Shown piece by piece: positions 13,978 to 15,260 of a DNA stretch of 15,260 bases. How positions within the stretch are numbered: the stretch's first letter is position 1; each line of letters starts with the position of its first letter. The DNA is from DATLGB01 sp038318085 (lineage in GTDB: Bacteria > Actinomycetota > Thermoleophilia > Solirubrobacterales > Solirubrobacteraceae), in assembly GCA_038318085.1 (NCBI GenBank), contig JBBQBV010000086.1, positions 1 through 15,260 on the forward strand, given 5' to 3'. The notes under the pieces are model-generated. The model worked only from the letters and a program-made list of their open reading frames with translations. It was not told the origin of the DNA and searched no databases. The translations under genes and the position numbers were made by a program.

Positions 13978-15104
13978 TGCTCCTGACTCCCAGTGACGCG
14001 TGCCGCGCGCAGCGCACGCTGGACGTCGGTGATCGAGACCATCCCGTGCGCCCGGCCCGCAGCGTCGACCACCACCGCGTGACCGGCGCGGGCGAAGGCA
14101 GGCCGCTCGAGAAGCGGAGCGACCTCGTCGGTCGCTGCGATCAGCAGGCTGGGGTCGCGGTGGGCGACGTCGGCGACCAGCAGCCTCGATCGCTCAGCGG
14201 CGGCGTGCCGCGAGACTTGGTCGATCGTCAGCACGCCGACGACCTTGGCCGCTGCATCGACCACAGGAAACGCTCCGTAGCGGAACTCGGCGAAGTACCG
14301 GCCGGCCTCCGCGACCGTCACTTGGGCGGGAACGGTGGTCACCGGCGCCGACATGAGCTCGCTCGCAGGGAGGCCTCCCAACGCAGCTCCCACCTGCTGA
14401 TGCATGCGCTCCGCGCCCGCCGCCGTGGCCAGGAAGAACCCGATCACGGCGAACCACAGGCCACCCGGGGCCCCGTTGAGTGCGGCAAGCGCGCCCAGCG
14501 CGACGAGTGCGTAGCCGAACCCGCGGCCGAGCGCCGCCGCGATCGAGGTGGCCCTGCCGAGGTCTCCCGTGCGCCGCCAGATCAACGCCCGCAGGATGCG
14601 CCCGCCGTCGAGTGGGAACGCCGGCAATAGGTTGAACACGAAGATCAGCCCGTTGATCTCGGCCTGGTAGCCGACCAGGGCGCGCAGCGCGGCGGGCGAC
14701 GAACCCGGGAGCAGCGCCGCCACCAGGGCGAAGCTGACGCCGATGAGTGCCGTCACGGCCGGACCCGCGGCGGCGTAGCGAAGCTCGTCGCCCGGATTGC
14801 GAGGGCTCGAGCTCATCCTGGCGACGCCGCCAAGCAGCCACAAGTCGATCCCCTCGACCTGCACACCGCGCCGCCGGGCGACCAGGGCGTGACCGAACTC
14901 GTGTGCGAGGATGCTGGCGAACAGCAGCAAGGCGCTCGCGAAGCCAAGAGCGTAGGAAGCGACGGGCGCGATCCCGCGAATCTCGTGCGGGAAGTAGCCG
15001 ACCCCGAGTGACCACGTGATGAGGGCCCCGATCCCAAACCAGAGCGGATGGACGCCCACGGGGATCCCCGCGATCCTGGCTATGCGAAAGCTGCGGCCCG
15101 GCAT
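13956..15104 (-). CDS. site-2 protease (peptidase M50) with C-terminal CBS pair, Rip3-like
   Basis: 382 aa. An intramembrane zinc metalloprotease: membrane helices at about 15-35 and 46-66, zinc motif HEFGH at 68-72 (Glu69 catalytic), helices at 112-135 and 147-162, and the second zinc ligand Asp166 in NLLPAFPLDGGR. Two more helices (about 192-210, 213-230) lead into a cytoplasmic CBS pair (about 245-370, SAPVTTVPAQVTVAEAGRYF, GVLTIDQVSRHA, GMVSITDVQRAL). This layout matches the group III site-2 proteases such as Mycobacterium Rip3 and archaeal mjS2P, where the CBS pair is thought to gate activity by nucleotide binding. Substrates are usually membrane-anchored anti-sigma factors; none is encoded here. 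All catalytic residues are present and the length is normal. ATG 15102-15104 lacks a strong ribosome binding site. Confidence 0.94.
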   Translation of the reverse strand: MPGRSFRIARIAGIPVGVHPLWFGIGALITWSLGVGYFPHEIRGIAPVASYALGFASALLLFASILAHEFGHALVARRRGVQVEGIDLWLLGGVARMSSSPRNPGDELRYAAAGPAVTALIGVSFALVAALLPGSSPAALRALVGYQAEINGLIFVFNLLPAFPLDGGRILRALIWRRTGDLGRATSIAAALGRGFGYALVALGALAALNGAPGGLWFAVIGFFLATAAGAERMHQQVGAALGGLPASELMSAPVTTVPAQVTVAEAGRYFAEFRYGAFPVVDAAAKVVGVLTIDQVSRHAAAERSRLLVADVAHRDPSLLIAATDEVAPLLERPAFARAGHAVVVDAAGRAHGMVSITDVQRALRAARVTGSQEQPVLSSH

Positions 15105-15170
15105 GCGTCGATCGTCTCACCGGGGCGTGTGGCGAACATCCGTCTTGGGCCGCGCGCGCAGCGGTGTGGA

Positions 15171-15260
15171 CTACTGACCGCCCTCGCCGCTCGGGGGCGA
15201 GCCGTGGGCCTCCCGCCGGCGCAGCAGCCAGCGGCGCAGCTCGTCGGCGCCCCAGACGAT
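15171..15260 (-). CDS. C-terminal end of an unidentified protein
   Basis: The last 29 codons of a minus-strand gene that begins beyond the window, ending at TAG 15173-15171. The visible part reads IVWGADELRRWLLRRREAHG and then a flexible Pro/Ser/Gly tail, which is the codon and residue style of a real gene end. It lies 66 bases upstream of the M50 start on the same strand, so the two could be cotranscribed. Too short to name. Confidence 0.5.
   Translation of the reverse strand: MVWGADELRRWLLRRREAHGSPPSGEGGQ

Overview
The window is about 70% GC with dense, mostly single-copy metabolic and membrane genes. Gene starts are often GTG, and neighbouring genes commonly overlap as ATGA, GTGA or TGATG. 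Codon third positions are strongly G/C. The gene content (NDP-forming CoA ligase/GNAT fusion, M50-CBS protease, a small CBS-protein family, SHOCT protein, fused cytochrome b, and a remnant resembling WS/DGAT) fits a high-GC actinobacterium, perhaps of the Thermoleophilia/Solirubrobacterales type. That placement is inference: there is no rRNA or marker gene in the window.

Layout. 1-186 is the 3' end of a CBS-domain gene (+). 205-2790 is a tightly coupled minus-strand operon (read from 2790 down): a membrane protein of unknown function, a SHOCT protein, a fused b6/subunit-IV-type cytochrome b, a 66-aa two-helix protein and an exported helical protein with a C-terminal anchor. No Rieske or cytochrome c gene adjoins it. 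Divergent from it, 2919-4128 (+) carries a DUF2892 protein, a Gly-His/Met-rich membrane protein and an isoprenylcysteine-methyltransferase-like protein, a set typical of heavy-metal loci. It runs into a wrecked copper-type P1B ATPase (4166-4766). The last bases of that remnant overlap the start of a large NDP-forming acyl-CoA synthetase/GNAT fusion (4763-7453).

7454-9800 is a scrap zone: a decayed antitoxin-like gene (7463-7626), a ZIP metal transporter (minus), a 24-codon gene stub with a very strong ribosome binding site directly upstream of the transporter, a two-CBS protein, a small helical protein, and the frameshifted 3' end of what looks like a wax-ester synthase/DGAT gene. 9779-12544 (minus) is a complete P2-like cation ATPase whose usual calcium ligands are mostly replaced. 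Divergent from it is a NagB-DUF218 fusion (12625-13923, +). It converges, across a 10-bp inverted repeat, on an M50 site-2 protease with CBS domains (13956-15104, minus). The window ends in the 3' end of another minus-strand gene.

How the genes relate: metal handling recurs (ZIP importer, P2 ATPase, broken CopA-like ATPase, His/Met-rich protein), alongside membrane electron transfer (cytochrome b operon), CoA/acetylation control (Pat-like fusion) and CBS-regulated membrane proteolysis. The most unusual items are the Rieske-less cytochrome b operon, the NagB-DUF218 fusion, the Pat-like enzyme that keeps its synthetase histidines, and the cluster of four independent gene remnants.
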